From an uncultured Subdoligranulum sp. (GTDB lineage: Bacteria > Bacillota > Clostridia > Christensenellales > CAG-314): 23,194 nt of DNA. Of this stretch, positions 23,134 through 23,194 are shown in pieces; positions within the stretch are counted from its first letter, which is position 1, and each line of letters opens with the position of its first letter. Made by a program: the position numbers and the translations under genes. The stretch lies in contig CABUZX010000020.1 of assembly GCA_902496185.1 (NCBI GenBank), positions 1 through 23,194 on the forward strand, written 5' to 3'. The notes beneath the pieces were generated by a model. That model saw only the letters and a list, made by a program, of their open reading frames with translations, had not been told where the DNA came from and ran no database searches.

Positions 23134-23194
23134 AGATTATGCTTTGTGTGGGTATATATAATTAAGGGGTTTCTGCCCTTTGTTAAGCTTGCAA

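Noticed and set aside
1..23194. tRNA or rRNA genes, CRISPR arrays, insertion sequences
   Set aside because: I looked for cloverleaf ends, regularly spaced repeats and transposase motifs and found none.

Overview
The window is a replication-origin neighbourhood from a low-GC, Gram-positive-type bacterium, most likely an uncultured member of Bacillota/Clostridia. The evidence is the conserved gene cluster rpmH-rnpA-yidD-yidC-jag-mnmE-mnmG-rsmG-parA-parB beside dnaA, strong AGGAGG-type ribosome binding sites, and sigma-A-like promoters (TTGACA-N17-TATAAT). I cannot place it more precisely from sequence alone.

Layout. (1) Positions 1-12571 read on the minus strand, away from the origin. In transcription order the genes are rpmH, rnpA, yidD, yidC, jag, mnmE, mnmG, rsmG, parA, parB, metG and gltX, then the start of a lipoprotein gene cut by the left edge. 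The cluster covers ribosome and RNase P parts, membrane protein insertion, tRNA and rRNA modification, chromosome segregation and two aminoacyl-tRNA synthetases. (2) dnaN (12572-13675) also reads on the minus strand, so it is divergent from dnaA instead of following it. (3) The 423-bp gap 13676-14098 has the marks of oriC: a run of TAG trinucleotides of the DnaA-trio type next to a DnaA-box-like site, further degenerate DnaA boxes, a 14-bp palindrome, a long A-rich tract and the dnaA promoter. (4) dnaA (14099-15460) and a cvpA-family membrane protein gene (15528-16283) read on the plus strand, with a terminator-like hairpin between them. recF, gyrB and gyrA, which usually follow dnaA-dnaN, are absent from the window.

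(5) From about 16440 to 23080 lies an accessory cassette, all on the plus strand: a Cro/C1-type HTH regulator, a 21-residue hydrophobic mini-ORF, a 1548-residue DUF4011/SF1 helicase with a Vsr/DUF559-like nuclease domain and a DUF3320-like C terminus, and a tightly coupled 387-residue protein that I do not recognise. The N terminus of that last protein has a D...QxK pattern typical of PD-(D/E)XK nucleases. This looks like an anti-phage or anti-plasmid defence locus: a regulator, a helicase-nuclease and a second putative nuclease. Its own promoters carry inverted repeats that could be operators. (6) The last 170 bases hold three dyad-symmetric elements and a good promoter for a gene or RNA beyond the right edge.

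The best candidates for something undescribed are the accessory cassette, especially the mini-ORF and the second nuclease-like partner, and the rearranged oriC with dnaA and dnaN divergent.
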